Below are positions 34,116 to 44,825 of a DNA stretch of 64,000 bases, one piece after another. Source of the stretch: Armigeres subalbatus (taxonomy: Eukaryota > Arthropoda > Insecta > Diptera > Culicidae). Position numbers and translations under genes: made by a program. The stretch lies in NCBI RefSeq assembly GCF_024139115.2, contig NC_085140.1:104916988-104980987 (forward strand), written 5' to 3'. The notes below the pieces were generated by a model. That model was not told the DNA's origin. It did no database searches and was given only the letters and a program-made list of their open reading frames with translations. Numbering within the stretch: position 1 is the first letter of the stretch; each line of letters opens with the position of its first letter.

Positions 34116-34459
34116 GTCTGAAACTTGATTATGCATATGTACAACATGTGATAGATTTAGTTCGGAAAAGGTATTGGAGGGTAACCGCCCCTTCGGTGGG
34201 GTTTGATCCCACGACCCCAGTTCGCATGACAGGTGCTTTCCCTACTAAGCTACGAAGGACCTCCGTCGTCCACCGCAGCTTAGCGGGTACTGATGAAACC
34301 AAATTACCAGCACCAGGTACCAGCCGATCTCTCGCAATACATTTTCAGAACTAACTCTCTCAAATGTATTTTTGTACACAATGTCAACCAAGTAGGATGA
34401 GTATTTAGTATTGTCCGGCTCCTACACATGTTGTACATACGCATAATCAAGTTTCAGAC
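34116..34459 (-). mobile_element. TIR-flanked unit with tRNA-like pol III promoter, 344 bp
   Basis: A 35-bp inverted repeat bounds it: 34116-34150 (starts GTCTGAAACTTGATTATG) and 34425-34459, with one mismatch. Inside, on the minus strand, lies a tRNA-like head. The A box TAGCTTAGTAGG (plus-strand 34241-34252) is perfect, and the B box GGATCAAACCC (34199-34209) has one mismatch. A similar head without TIRs is at 57503-57605. The combination looks like a MITE that captured a SINE head, or a SINE inserted in a MITE. No target-site duplication was confirmed. Confidence 0.75.
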
Positions 34460-34534
34460 ATAGTAATTAATTTCCACTCCGGGTGGCTTAATACCCGGCA
34501 TATAGGCAATTAACTTTGAATGTACTGAGAATGG

Positions 34535-34706
34535 TTACGTTCAGAGTCGCAGAAGGATTTCGTTATGAACCGCAGTATGACTTTGTTCGGAATCGCAAAA
34601 GGATTCCATCCAGAATCGCAGAAGGATTTCATTCGGAGTCCTAAAAGGATTACATTGCAGAAAGATTATTTCCTACTTAACCAAATAATTCCATTCGGAA
34701 TCGCAA
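34535..34706 (+). repeat. Minisatellite, unit about 25-27 bp, right half
   Basis: About six more units such as AATCGCAAAAGGATTCCATC continue the pattern of 33895-34112. Between the halves lie the TIR-flanked unit and about 75 bases of unrelated DNA. Confidence 0.75.
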
Positions 34707-34754
34707 CCAACTACGAGGGTCTTCACGACCACATTCACGATCATTTTTATTTGT

Positions 34755-35330
34755 TCTCATCACTTCATTGCGTGACCATCGCAAGTTACTCTCTACACAT
34801 TGACATCGCGGTCTTCCAGATCTCCCTCTAATACCTCACCGCGCATTCCATGGCACGGTCACCCCGATCCAACTTTTCATTGCGCGGTCATCCCGATCCG
34901 CTTCCTAAATTTCATTGCGCGCTCCTCTAGATCCACTTCCCAAATTTCATTGTGCAATCATCCTGATCCGCTTCCTATATTTCATTGCGCAGCTATCCCG
35001 ATCCGCTTCCTAAATTTCATTGCACGGTCCTCTAGATCCACTTCCCGAATTTCATTGTTTTTTTTTAACTTTATTAATGTGTTTTTTAATTCTAGGATTA
35101 AGTTCAACACATTAAATTTCATTGTGCGGTCATCCCGATCTGCTTCCATCACTTCATTGCACGGTCATCCAGATCCGCTTCCTACATTCCATTGCGCAGT
35201 CATCCCGATCTGCTTCCTAAATTTTATAGTGCGGTCCTCTAGATCCACTTCCCAAATTTCATTGTGCTGTCATCCCGATATGCTTCCATCACTTCATTGC
35301 GTGGTCATTTTGATCTGCTTCCAACAAATC
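34755..35330 (+). repeat. Minisatellite, unit about 35-36 bp, with two unit types
   Basis: About fourteen units of the form TTCATTGCGCGGTCATCC + CGATCCGCTTCCTAAA. A second type carries CTCCTCTAGATCCACTTCCC in the same place and recurs every two to four units (near 34920, 35030 and 35233). A 60-base foreign stretch with its own inverted ends (TTAATGTG, CACATTAA) interrupts at 35058-35118. The array reads open for 178 codons as repeated HPD/FHCAVIPIRFLN-like peptides, which is a by-product. Confidence 0.85.
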
Positions 35331-35333
35331 CAT

Positions 35334-35341
35334 TAAGCCTT
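35334..35341. repeat. 8-bp target-site duplication, copy 1 (outer DNA transposon)
   Basis: TAAGCCTT is repeated exactly at 40700-40707. Identity continues two bases into CA, which is also the first dinucleotide of the element. Confidence 0.75.
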
Positions 35342-36541
35342 CATTGGCGAAAACAGGGGGGGGGGCTGGCCCCCTCCAGACCTACTTATGCCCCCCCCCC
35401 CAGAAAATTTTGAAAAGTAATTCCAACTTAGTCAGTTTTTATTTCATTTACATATTTCCTACATATTTCTTAATTTTGATTATGAATTCTATAAACATAT
35501 TTTTTGTTGCGTTATCACATCTATGATCATTTGTTTAGCAAAGCATCGAAATATTTAAGTTGGACCCCGTTGGTCGCAGAAACATAAAAACATAATTGAA
35601 TTAAGATATAAATATTTCTGTTCTATTAAACTACCATCTGCTTCAAAAAAGACTGAAGCAACTGCATCAAAATGAGCACATGTACACAAATCCGGTCAAT
35701 GAAATTTCGAACGACCATTCTTTGGAAAATCTTCGAGTTAATCGCAAGGTATGCCGCAAAACAGTTGATCAAATTCCTATGGAGCTTTTTGCTCTCGCTA
35801 TATAATTCTGGCACAGAAAGATATAAAATTATAAAACTTAAGAATCTTTGTTACAATGACAGAAAAATCAACAACGCATTCCATTGAAAGTATTAGAACA
35901 AAACTTAGGCAACCTTCGCACTCACAACAGAGATTGCATTAAAGAAATATTTTTATAATCATCAAAAGACCTTGTTCCATTTAATTTTTTGGTGATTTCA
36001 TAAGGATCATCGGAAAACTCTTTTGTGCCTGCTTTAGTTAGAATTTGTTTTTTAGGATAAAAAAAATTAGATTTAGAAACCAGTTCGTATCAGAAAACAT
36101 TTCTTTGCAGTACAATTCAGATCGATTTGGTTGCTTCTCAAACCATAATAAAGCCTCTTCCTAACGTCAGTAACTACAAAAACCCTATGTTATTCTGGAA
36201 TTTGATTTATCTCATAATATTATGACTCATGGAATTTATGACTCATAAAAAACACTTTAGGATTCCAAATTTGTGTTCATCGGTACTTAACTATTTCAGC
36301 ACATAGCATACATTTTGGAATTGCATGAATACATATTGATTATGACAAAATTTCGTGGAACTTATTCCACATCTAAAGAGTTTAAAAAATTTCAAGTTTC
36401 AAAGAAATCGAGATCTTTATGCATTAAGTAATTATGGAAATGCTTGAAAACTTTCAGAAATATACTCATATCGAATTTCATTTATGAGGCATTCCACGGG
36501 GGCATGTCAGTCGATCCTGAGCGACCATTTCGAAAATATTT

Positions 36542-37045
36542 GAAACTCTGCACAGTTTTTCAATTTCATCTAAATCGTCATTTTTCGATATCAAATCTTC
36601 ATATTGAGTCACGACTAACTTTTCAAAATGGTGTATGTGAAAATGGTTCAAAAATATTTAAAAGCTGCACAGCAAAAACGGAATGTTCGATTGTTATGAT
36701 TTTTCAGCAAAATTATACAACTAAATGGTGATTCTTAAGAAAATGTGCACAGTAAAAAAAATTTTTTGCCTTTAAAAATATCATTTTGTCACAAAAACTC
36801 AAATATCTCAAAACCCTATCTTTTTCGAACGTAATTTTTTTAGGAAAACGGTCCATTATATTAGCTATCTACCAAAAAATTTGGTGATGGTAAACTAATA
36901 AACAAAAAGTTATGACATTTCAAACATTTCACAATTTTCACATTTAGTAAAAAAAAATTTTTTTCTGTGTAAGTTATTTCGAGAATTGCAGTTTGATGCA
37001 GATTTTATTGTTAAGGGACGTGATTTAAACAAGTTGTTTTCATGA
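36542..37045. repeat. Left long inverted repeat of inner transposon
   Basis: Pairs with 39868-40362. It includes an internal near-palindrome around ACAGTAAAAAAAATTTTTTG and is extremely AT-rich. Confidence 0.88.
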
Positions 37046-37518
37046 TATTTTGATTTAATTATTTATAGCATCTATAAGAAACTTAGACACGATCCAGTGT
37101 TGTGATCAAAAGTATTGATAGTGTCATAATTTTCATTGCACGTGACTGGCGAAAAATTCTTTTAATAGTGTTGAAACCTGTTGATAATAACGTTGATAGA
37201 AACATATCAGAAATGTTATTTTTAAGACAAAAGCTGCAAAATCAAAGATTTATATACACGTGTACGTCTATAGTTTACCTGCAAAAAATATACCTCTTAG
37301 AGAATAGACTTTATGATCGGGAGGAAACGGGTATCTTCAACAACAACAAATGCATGATAGGTACATACCATGACAATGCTCACGAAAAAGCAAAAAATTA
37401 CTACTACTAAGGTTGTTAAAGATCTTATAGTAATTTTTTTCTTCAGTCAAGCAAAAGACACCAAACTAGTCAGTAAAAACTTAAAAGTGATTTTGTTTAT
37501 TGAAATATTACGAACAAC

Positions 37519-39646
37519 ATGAGTAGCCGCTTTCTCAACTGTTGTAGGCCGTTTGATGGAAAAAAGTGTTCAAAAGAGTTACGAAATCTCACCGAAAGCA
37601 CCATAGATAAACTGAAAGCGACTGGTTATGCTCCAATGTCCACATTGAATACAAATTTACGCATTTGCACGTCCTGCCGTCTAAACGTTGTCAAAAGAGC
37701 AATCTGTATATCATCGGCTGAGCAGAGCGCAGGAAGTTCGAAAACGACAGCAACTGAGGAATTGCCAGATGTATCGACAACAACTGAGGAATTACCAGAA
37801 GTATTAAGTGCTGAGAGCCTTGCCACCGTACCATCAGCGAAATCTGTTTCAACAAATCAATCGGAAGATGAGTGTATCCAAAAGGTCAACATCGAACGCT
37901 TTAACGAGGGCATAGCTGGGATAAAAGTGACTCCGATTAAATGGAGTAAGATGGACTACGTTTATTACCCGGAGAAAAATACCGTGAAATAAACGAAGCT
38001 GTACGAAGAAACCTCTTCAAATTAGGGACCTGATGATGTGGAAAATACAGACTACGATGAGGTAATTATAAATATGAAGGAAAGGTTCTCGAATGCAGCC
38101 ACGACAAGGAAAGAAAAATTATTGATTTTGTCGATGCTGCCAAGTTCGTGGTCTATTCTGGATGCCATTGATGAGTTCAAAACCAATAGAAATACAGTAA
38201 AAGAGGCAAAACAATTGAAGAATAACTGTCTTTCAACCAAAAATACTAGGTCTAGTACTGCATTAACAGATGAGACAAAAGAAATAGTAGTTCAATATTT
38301 TGAAGATGATGAAGTAAGTCGAGCTATGCCTGGTCAAAAAGATTATGTATCAGTAAAAAGATGGAAAGCGTCAAGCAATCCAAAAACGATTAATGATGAC
38401 GACTTTGAAAGAAGCGTACACACGCTTCAAGGAAATTCACGATAATATTAAAATAGGTTTTCCTCGTTTGCAAGCCTTCGGCCAAGGCAATGTAAGCTTC
38501 TTTCCAATTCAGGAACACATAATGTGTGTGTGCACAACCCATGAGAATATTAATCTTATTTTACATAGTTTGAAAAGAATCAATTTAACAAAGGATATTA
38601 AAATGTTAACTGGTAGTCTTTTGTGTGAAAATACAACATCAAATTGCTATCTACGATCTTGTTCGGATTGTCCAGATTCTTCATCATTGGAAAATACTTT
38701 ATTCGCTGAGTTTGAAGAAAAATATATTGATCAGTTATCATTTGAGCAATGGGTGACCACGGATAGGTGTGACATAGAAACTATTGTAAAACCTGTAGAT
38801 GAGTTTGTGTCATATTTTTGCTTGAAATTAGAAAGTTTAATCCCTCACGATTTCATTAAAACAGAACAATCCAGCTTTTTAAAAATACGAAAAATACATT
38901 ACAAAATGGTGAATTTTTAGTCATTTGTGATTTTTCTGAAAATTACAGCTTTGTATTGCAAGATGAAGTGCAGTCCCATCACTGGAACGTACAACAAGCT
39001 ACAATTCATCCATTCGTTATTTATTTTAATGGAAGTACGCAAATTGAACACTTAAGTTTTATTATAATTTCCGAAGATTTAAGACACGATTCAGTATCCG
39101 TAAACTTGTTCATTGAAAAAATGATTAACTTTTACGCGTTGATAAGCATAAAGAAGTCAAAAGATATATTTCATGTCTGATGGAGCAGCGTCGCAGTACA
39201 AAAATCGTAAGAATTTTTCGAGCCTATGTCAATTTAAATCAATGTACGGAATTGATGCAGAATGGCATTTTTTGCTACATCACATGGCAAAGGTCCTTGT
39301 GATGCTATTGGAGGAACAATAAAGCGCATGGCCACAAGAGCAAGTTTAGCCAAAGAACGTGAGCATCCAATTAAAACTGCGAAAGAACTTTTGATTGGGC
39401 AAATCGTAGAAAAGAAAAAGATTTAACCAAATTATCATTTTGTTTTACTACTACTGAAGAGTACGAAATAAAGGCTTCAGAGCTCAGCGAGCAATTTAAT
39501 AACGCGAAAACGATCCAAGGAACCCAAAATTTCACTGTTTCATTCCATTGTCGGAAAATAAAATTAAAGCTAAACTATACTCAAACTGTGCTGATAATAA
39601 TTCAAAAGTGTTCGATATTTTAAAAAATTTGAATAAAAATAAATAA
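37519..39646 (+). pseudogene. Transposase-like protein of unassigned family, frame-broken
   Basis: Consecutive blocks make one protein of about 690 residues. An N-terminal Cys-rich region (CCRPF...KKCSKEL, ICTSCRLNV) is a probable zinc-binding, DNA-binding domain. A helical segment follows (LSMLPSSWSILDAIDEF), then EDDEVSRAMPGQKDYVSVK, Cys/His pairs (MCVCTTHENINL, CYLRSCSDCPD) and QWVTTDR. The last part holds VICDFSENYSF, FMSDGAASQYKNRKNF and FATSHGKGPCDAIGG. The three Asp codons at 38929, 39179 and 39301 are candidates for an RNase-H-fold catalytic triad (inference). Stops or shifts lie near 37990, 38440, 38915, 39160 and 39275. I recognise these motifs from unnamed animal proteins but cannot assign a superfamily. 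Confidence 0.72.
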
Positions 39647-39867
39647 AAAATAAGTATTAATAAACTGTTTTCATGATATCATAACCCATACCAAAATTCA
39701 AACCCAAAACTCTTAGAGTTTCTATAACAACATTGTGTAACTGCCACATTTAATTTAATACTTAGGATAATATTAATTCATTTTTATTTATTTATACATA
39801 TAATATTTATACATATAATATACATAATATCGATGAATACATAAATATGGAATATCATACAAACAAC

Positions 39868-40362
39868 TTGTTCAACTCACGCAAGGCCCTTAACAATAAA
39901 ATCAGCATCAAACTGCGATTCTTGAAAAAAATTACACGGATTTTTTTTTTATTAAGTTTGAAAATTGTGAAATGTTTGAAATGTCATAACGTTTTTGTTT
40001 ATTAGTTTACCATCACCAAATTTTTATTGTAGATAGCTAATATAATGGACCGTTTTCCCTAAAAAATTACGTTCGAAAAAGATAGGGTTTTGAGATATTT
40101 GAGTTTTTGTGACAAAATGATATTTTTTAAGGCAAAAAAAATTTTTTACTGTGCACATTTTCTTAAGAATCACCATTTAGTTGTCTAACTTTGCTGAAAA
40201 ATCATAACAATCGAACATTCCGTTTTTGCTGTGCAGCTTTTTAAATATTTTTGAACCATTTTCACATACACCCTTTTGAAAAGTTAGTCGTGACTCAATA
40301 TGAAGATTTGATATCGAAAAATGACGATTTAGATGAAATTGAAAAACTGTGCAAAGTTTCAA
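39868..40362. repeat. Right long inverted repeat of inner transposon
   Basis: Reverse complement of 36542-37045, with scattered substitutions and small indels. Confidence 0.88.
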
Positions 40363-40699
40363 CTCAATAGAAAATCATGAATTAAAAATTTTCTTAAATT
40401 TTGATGCTGTTGCTTGGAATCGCTCTTATAGATAATTCGAAGAAGATTCTTGAATCTTAGTAACATGGAGAAGACAAGTTGACACAGACATAGCGTTTTG
40501 AAGCAATCACAGCATCATTGGAAATCAAATGTATTATTCGCGATTTTTTATGTTAGTTCTAGGACGAATGAGCGATAAACTTAGTCAAACAATTTCTATT
40601 GCAATCCATGCGCACAGTGCTTTAAATCGCCTTTGAAAATTACATCCCACCAGCTGAAGCCATGGCCCCCCCTAGACCGAGACTCTAGTTACGCCTATG

Positions 40700-40707
40700 T
40701 AAGCCTT
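40700..40707. repeat. 8-bp target-site duplication, copy 2 (outer DNA transposon)
   Basis: TAAGCCTT, pairing with 35334-35341. Confidence 0.75.
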
Positions 40708-40709
40708 CA

Positions 40710-41215
40710 CATCGATTCTTTACTAGAGACAAAGTTGCAAGCAGTAACTTAATCCATCCACAACCCTAACAATCCCAATCAGCCAAGAGCATTCAGCAGC
40801 TAAACTGTGCTTTTCCATGTAAAATAAACTTCACAACAAAAACACTACACTTTTTATCCAGTTTGTCTATTTGGCAGGTCCAGTCGCAAAATCAACTCCT
40901 CAATCCAGCTGGAATCCCCATTATAAAAACAAACAAAAAAATAACATCCGTTTGGAAGTGTTTATTTATTTATTTATTTGCCGTCAATCAAATGTTGACC
41001 AGTTATACTATACAGTACAATAAATACTTATTATCTAGTCTATGTGTAGTTCAGTCATTACCTAACTTGTCTAGAGAAAAACATTTTTAATCAATTTTAC
41101 TCATTGTTACATCAATTGTTTCACAATTTGCGTTATAACATGACATCATTCTATTTATTGGGCCATTTCGACCATAGTTTGTCCTTCGATTATTGATATA
41201 AAATAGACTTCTATT
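40710..41215. other. Unannotated DNA with TTTA-repeat tract
   Basis: The tract TTTATTTATTTATTTATTTG at 40962-40981 followed by CCGTCAATC could be the reversed tail of a LINE or SINE lying at about 40962-41200 on the minus strand. I found no body to confirm it. Confidence 0.35.
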
Positions 41216-42203
41216 CCTAAAGCCCCAAACACAATGTCAGCGCCAACGGAAACGGCAAATTCGACAGTTAGCCCATATATAATGTGACCAGATATATTTT
41301 GTGCCAGCGCGGGACAATTTTTTCAAATCCTTGTTTTTATTCAAAAAGTCAAAACTTTAAAATTTGATAAATCCCTCTGGGACTCGCTTGGCTCTGGATC
41401 AATCACACAATCCCACCTCTGTTGTGAATGAATATGTTCAACTTTTTACAACGGTGCGAGTTCCTGATGGTTAAACTTATTTGTATTGGTTACGTGATTC
41501 ATTTAACTAACATTCAAAGTGATCGTAATATTCGTTTTATGCAATTAGGCAGAGTATTCTAATTTGCTTAAAATGCCTACATTATACTCAGGTTTTTTTT
41601 TATTATTCCCCGCAAATTGACAGACGATTCATCATAAATTTTTCCATAAGCTTCAAATACAAAAAAAAGATCCGAGCTACTTAAAATTCGTCGAACTTAC
41701 TCAGATTTCATGTGAAGTTTTTACTGAAATAATAACGAGATTTTTCGCATAGCCTGATTTATTAGAACATATTTTTAAATTTTGTCCAGCGTTTCATCAT
41801 CGGGTTTGATGTTTTCTTCCAGGAGAAAAAAAATGATCGCTTTTTGTTAAGTATGATAGGCGTTCCGTTACAAAGAGCAAACAATTTGCTTCCCTGGAGA
41901 AGACATCGAATTCAAATCTCGAAAATTTATTATTTCTGTGAATTTTGAAATGATTTCAGTTCTTCACTTCAAAAGCATTGTTATTGTTGCAGATTGAGTA
42001 AAATATTCCTCAATAGCACGTTCAAACCTTCCTTTTTACTTATTATAGCTCTTTTAGTAGGTATCCAATTAAACATTCCAAACTTTCCTCGTTCTCGTGT
42101 CCATGAGGATTTGACTACGATCCCTAGAATACACCAAAGCAGGCTTGTCAAAATTCCTCAAACTCGCTCGAGTTTAGGACGAAATGTTTTAAGGTGACAC
42201 GGG

Positions 42204-42593
42204 CAGGCTTGTAAAATGTCATCTGCATGTCATTTTACTAATTTGTTCATAACTTTCTTTGGAAGCCATATTTATTCCATAATTTTAGATGCACTCATAA
42301 CGCTTGAGTAGGGCTATATTTTTGTCCAAGGGTACATTGCTCTAAATATAACATCTGAGGCTGGAGAGTGAAAACTCTCTAAAATGTCACGTGTCATTTG
42401 ACATAATGTCATTTGAATGACATTTTGCCTCCCACGCCCCAGATTACAAATTAACAGCAATGTCTTGTTAGACAAAGTTGTAGGCACATTTAAACGCTAT
42501 AAGTTCGTCATACATCATGATTTGATAGCTACCTTCTGGAAAAAGTTCTGGGAAAATTAAACAAACGAATGCAAATGACATTTTACAACACTG
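42204..42593. mobile_element. hAT-type MITE, 390 bp
   Basis: Starts CAGGCTTGTAAAATGTCATC and ends with the inverse of CAGTGTTGTAAAATGTCATT, with a perfect 8-bp duplication GACACGGG at 42196-42203 and 42594-42601. The interior carries several TGTCATTT/AAATGACA motifs in both orientations (42220-42240, 42385-42430), as expected for subterminal transposase-binding repeats of hAT elements. Non-coding. Confidence 0.92.
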
Positions 42594-43245
42594 GACACGG
42601 GAAGAACGAACAATCATCAAATCGTTATCATTTTCATCATTAAATGCTTATTTTTTTTTCTACAACAATTATGATTTTGAAAAAGTATCACCGGCTCGTG
42701 CTTACTCGCAATCTACATGCTGATACATTTACAGTTACATCAAATAACTGAAAACCGAAATACGGGCCCCAAAGTTACGAGGTGACAATGCTAGAAAGAG
42801 ACAAAAGATAGGAAAAATAACACGGTGTTTAGTGCCTCCCCAAGTCACCTTAGGTGCGTGTTTTAAGTGAGTGCTTGTGCTGCCGCTCGGCGTTGCACTA
42901 CCACAGTTATAATTTTGTGGGAGACGGAAAGATACAAATGACGTTGATGACAATATGAAAAACCCTTGGAGAAACCTCTTTTCTGCGTCCAAATTATATT
43001 TCTTACATCTTAAATAAAATTATCATCAGTAACAAACAGAGTAAGGGAGAGCTAAACAAATTTGTTTAAACCACAAGCGAGTGTGGCCGTGGCGTTGGGT
43101 GAAAGACCACTTATCAAGCCTCTGGAGCGATGCTTTGTATGTGACGAAAATCGAAAACCATTAATCAATATAATAAATTTTCAAAATCTTATAAGTTCTT
43201 GAAGAACGTTTACTAAATTACTGCTATTTTAAAATATTTCTTTAT

Positions 43246-43372
43246 TTCGCGGGACATTATTTTGAAATAAGTGAAACGCGGGACATTTCGCGGGACTCTT
43301 TTCAGCGCGGGACAAATGGCGAAAATGCGGGACTGTTCCGCGAAACGCGGGACGTCTGGTCACCTTACCCAT
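43246..43372. repeat. Cluster of GCGGGAC motifs
   Basis: GCGGGAC occurs six times in about 105 bases (43248-43351) and again once near 41314, all close to the inverted ends of the 2.2-kb element. Such subterminal clusters are usually transposase-binding sites (inference). Confidence 0.65.
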
Positions 43373-43754
43373 ATATTTTGTGTCAAATTTGCTGTTTCTG
43401 TTGCCGTTCCGCTGACATTGTGTTTGGGCCTTAAGTGGACAGATAGGAGCGCATGCATATGCTCTACGGTATGTATACAATAGGATATATTGTTTTTTGA
43501 TGGTTGTACATCTTGTATTAACACCGTGGATATAATACGTCAACATTGTTCTATATTGTAGCACTACTTGCAATTGTTTTTGGAACATTTTAGTATATAA
43601 GTTTTAATCATTGATAACTTTTGAAAATTTTGTTTAAATTGCATATAAGCTATTGCACCAATTGTATAACAATATTTACCCCATTGCACCAAATATGCAT
43701 TATTTTTCTTTAAATCAGTTATCTCGAAGTTCGGTGAAAAAATACCCAATTCTG

Positions 43755-43900
43755 AGTGTTGCTGTCACTCTTTTTTATGCATTTATCATTAACCGATTTG
43801 CTCGCAAGTTGCATTTGAATCGTGTCCCATTGTTGCTTATTAAAAATTGGCCAGATCGGACCATCACGGTGCTTCATTTACCGTTTGGCCGATACAAATA
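43755..43900 (+). repeat. Single dispersed copy of the ~167-bp satellite unit
   Basis: TTATCATTAACCGATTTGCT, CGCAAGTTGCATTTGAATCG, CCATTGTTGCTTATTAAAAA and TTGGCCAGATCGGACCAT follow the order of the array at 33281-33812. Confidence 0.75.
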
Positions 43901-44825
43901 TTAAATTAATTTTATGGCCGACAGCTTTTGAAATGTACGGGCAGAATAAAAAAAATAACAAGGAAACAAAAAAAAGTCAAAAATGCAATTATTCCATGGA
44001 AAATTTTAAATTTTAATGAAAAATGATAGCAAATATGTAACAGATTTATCCTCGAGACGAGCCAGCCCAGGGCTGAAAGTCTCGCTAATAAAGACAAAAA
44101 CAAAAATATTTATACAGTAGTGAATTTAGCACAAACTTTATGTAATTAAAAAAAATACTGGAACTTATTTTTGTAGGTAGTTGTTTTTGTTTTTCTTTTT
44201 AGAAAAATGCTGTTTTTGCTGATTATAAGTAAACTGTTGAATCAATAACACCAAAGCACTGCTAGTTAGAAATAAAGGTTTTGCTTAAGACAAGTATGAA
44301 ACTCAAACTGGTTTAATCAATAGGGGCAATGGTCAGATGTACTTCTGAAATCACATATGTGTTGTTTGAACATGGCTGTTTCATGACGTTCTTGCATATG
44401 CTCGGAATTGCAGAATTCCCGGACTATAGAATACTTAGGTGACGTCTGAAGTAGAATCGGTGGAGCACGCCATATCAGCATGCCCACGATCATAAAATTA
44501 TTGGAATGCCATGCTACTTGTTAGCGACCTCAGACAAACCCGTAGAGAGGATGCAATGGACGCTAAACTCACCCATACAAGAAACATGCGCGGATGAGCT
44601 GCGGGGGTTTCTGTATAGTCGTAAGGAGGTCATTTCGGCTCATGGACGGCGATTGCTGCCTGGGCGCTTCCCGACCCCCACACGATCTGAGATGTCTTCT
44701 CAGGTGTCTGGTTGCAGATTTTCGTTTACCTTACTCCAAGCAAAGGTACGATACACTGAAAATAACCTTGCTTTTCGAGAGTTACAGTTCCAATTGATTT
44801 ATGAAAAGTAATACATTCTTCCAAA
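43901..44825. other. Unannotated DNA with possible LINE 3' end at 44040-44110
   Basis: GAGCCAGCCCAGGGCTGAAA followed by CTCGCTAATAAAGAC and an A-rich tail at 44055-44110 has a small hairpin (AGCCCAGGGCT) and looks like the 3' end of a LINE on the plus strand. No coding part was found upstream. The rest is unassigned. Confidence 0.35.

Larger units (their letters stand above)
36490..40362 (+). mobile_element. Inner DNA transposon with ~500-bp inverted repeats and an unplaced transposase-like gene
   Basis: Arms 36542-37045 and 39868-40362 are inverted copies, above 90% identical by eye, sharing CATCTAAATCGTCATTTTTC, AAAAACTCAAATATCTCAAA, CGGTCCATTATATTAGCTAT and GGTGATGGTAAACTAATAAA. Sequence outside the right arm differs, while the left side has a further 50 bases (from GAGGCATTCCACGGGGG) that may be the true terminus, lost on the right. 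Between the arms is one plus-strand gene, 37519-39646. Confidence 0.82.
35342..40699. mobile_element. Outer DNA transposon (hAT/P-type), carrying an inner transposon
   Basis: The left end CATTGGCGAAAACAGGG and the inverse of the right end CATAGGCGTAACTAGAG form a short TIR starting with CA. Just inside lie runs of G and C on the left (GGGGGGGGGGCTGGCCCCC, then CCCCCCCCCCCC) and GGCCCCCCC on the right. An 8-bp duplication flanks it. I find no transposase gene of its own in 35400-36480 or 40370-40690, so it is probably non-autonomous. The middle, about 36490-40362, is a second transposon. Confidence 0.75.
41216..43437. mobile_element. Region bounded by inverted CCCAAACACAATGTCAGCG ends, 2.2 kb
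   Basis: The left 41216-41290 and right 43365-43437 share CCCAAACACAATGTCAGCG, an AACGG(A/C)AACGGCAAA block, a CATATAT block and GTGACCAGA in inverted orientation over about 80 bp. Just inside, both carry GCGCGGGACA. This is either one DNA transposon or two inverted copies of one MITE around unrelated DNA. No transposase is readable inside. A younger MITE lies at 42204-42593. Confidence 0.6.

Noticed and set aside
34800..35336. 178-codon frame
   Set aside because: It is entirely made of the 35-bp minisatellite; no start context or homology.
41994..42197. 67-codon frame as a secreted peptide (hydrophobic SFLLIIALLVGIQL stretch)
   Set aside because: It sits in a decayed transposon region and ends at a MITE duplication. 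No Kozak context or conservation evidence can be seen.
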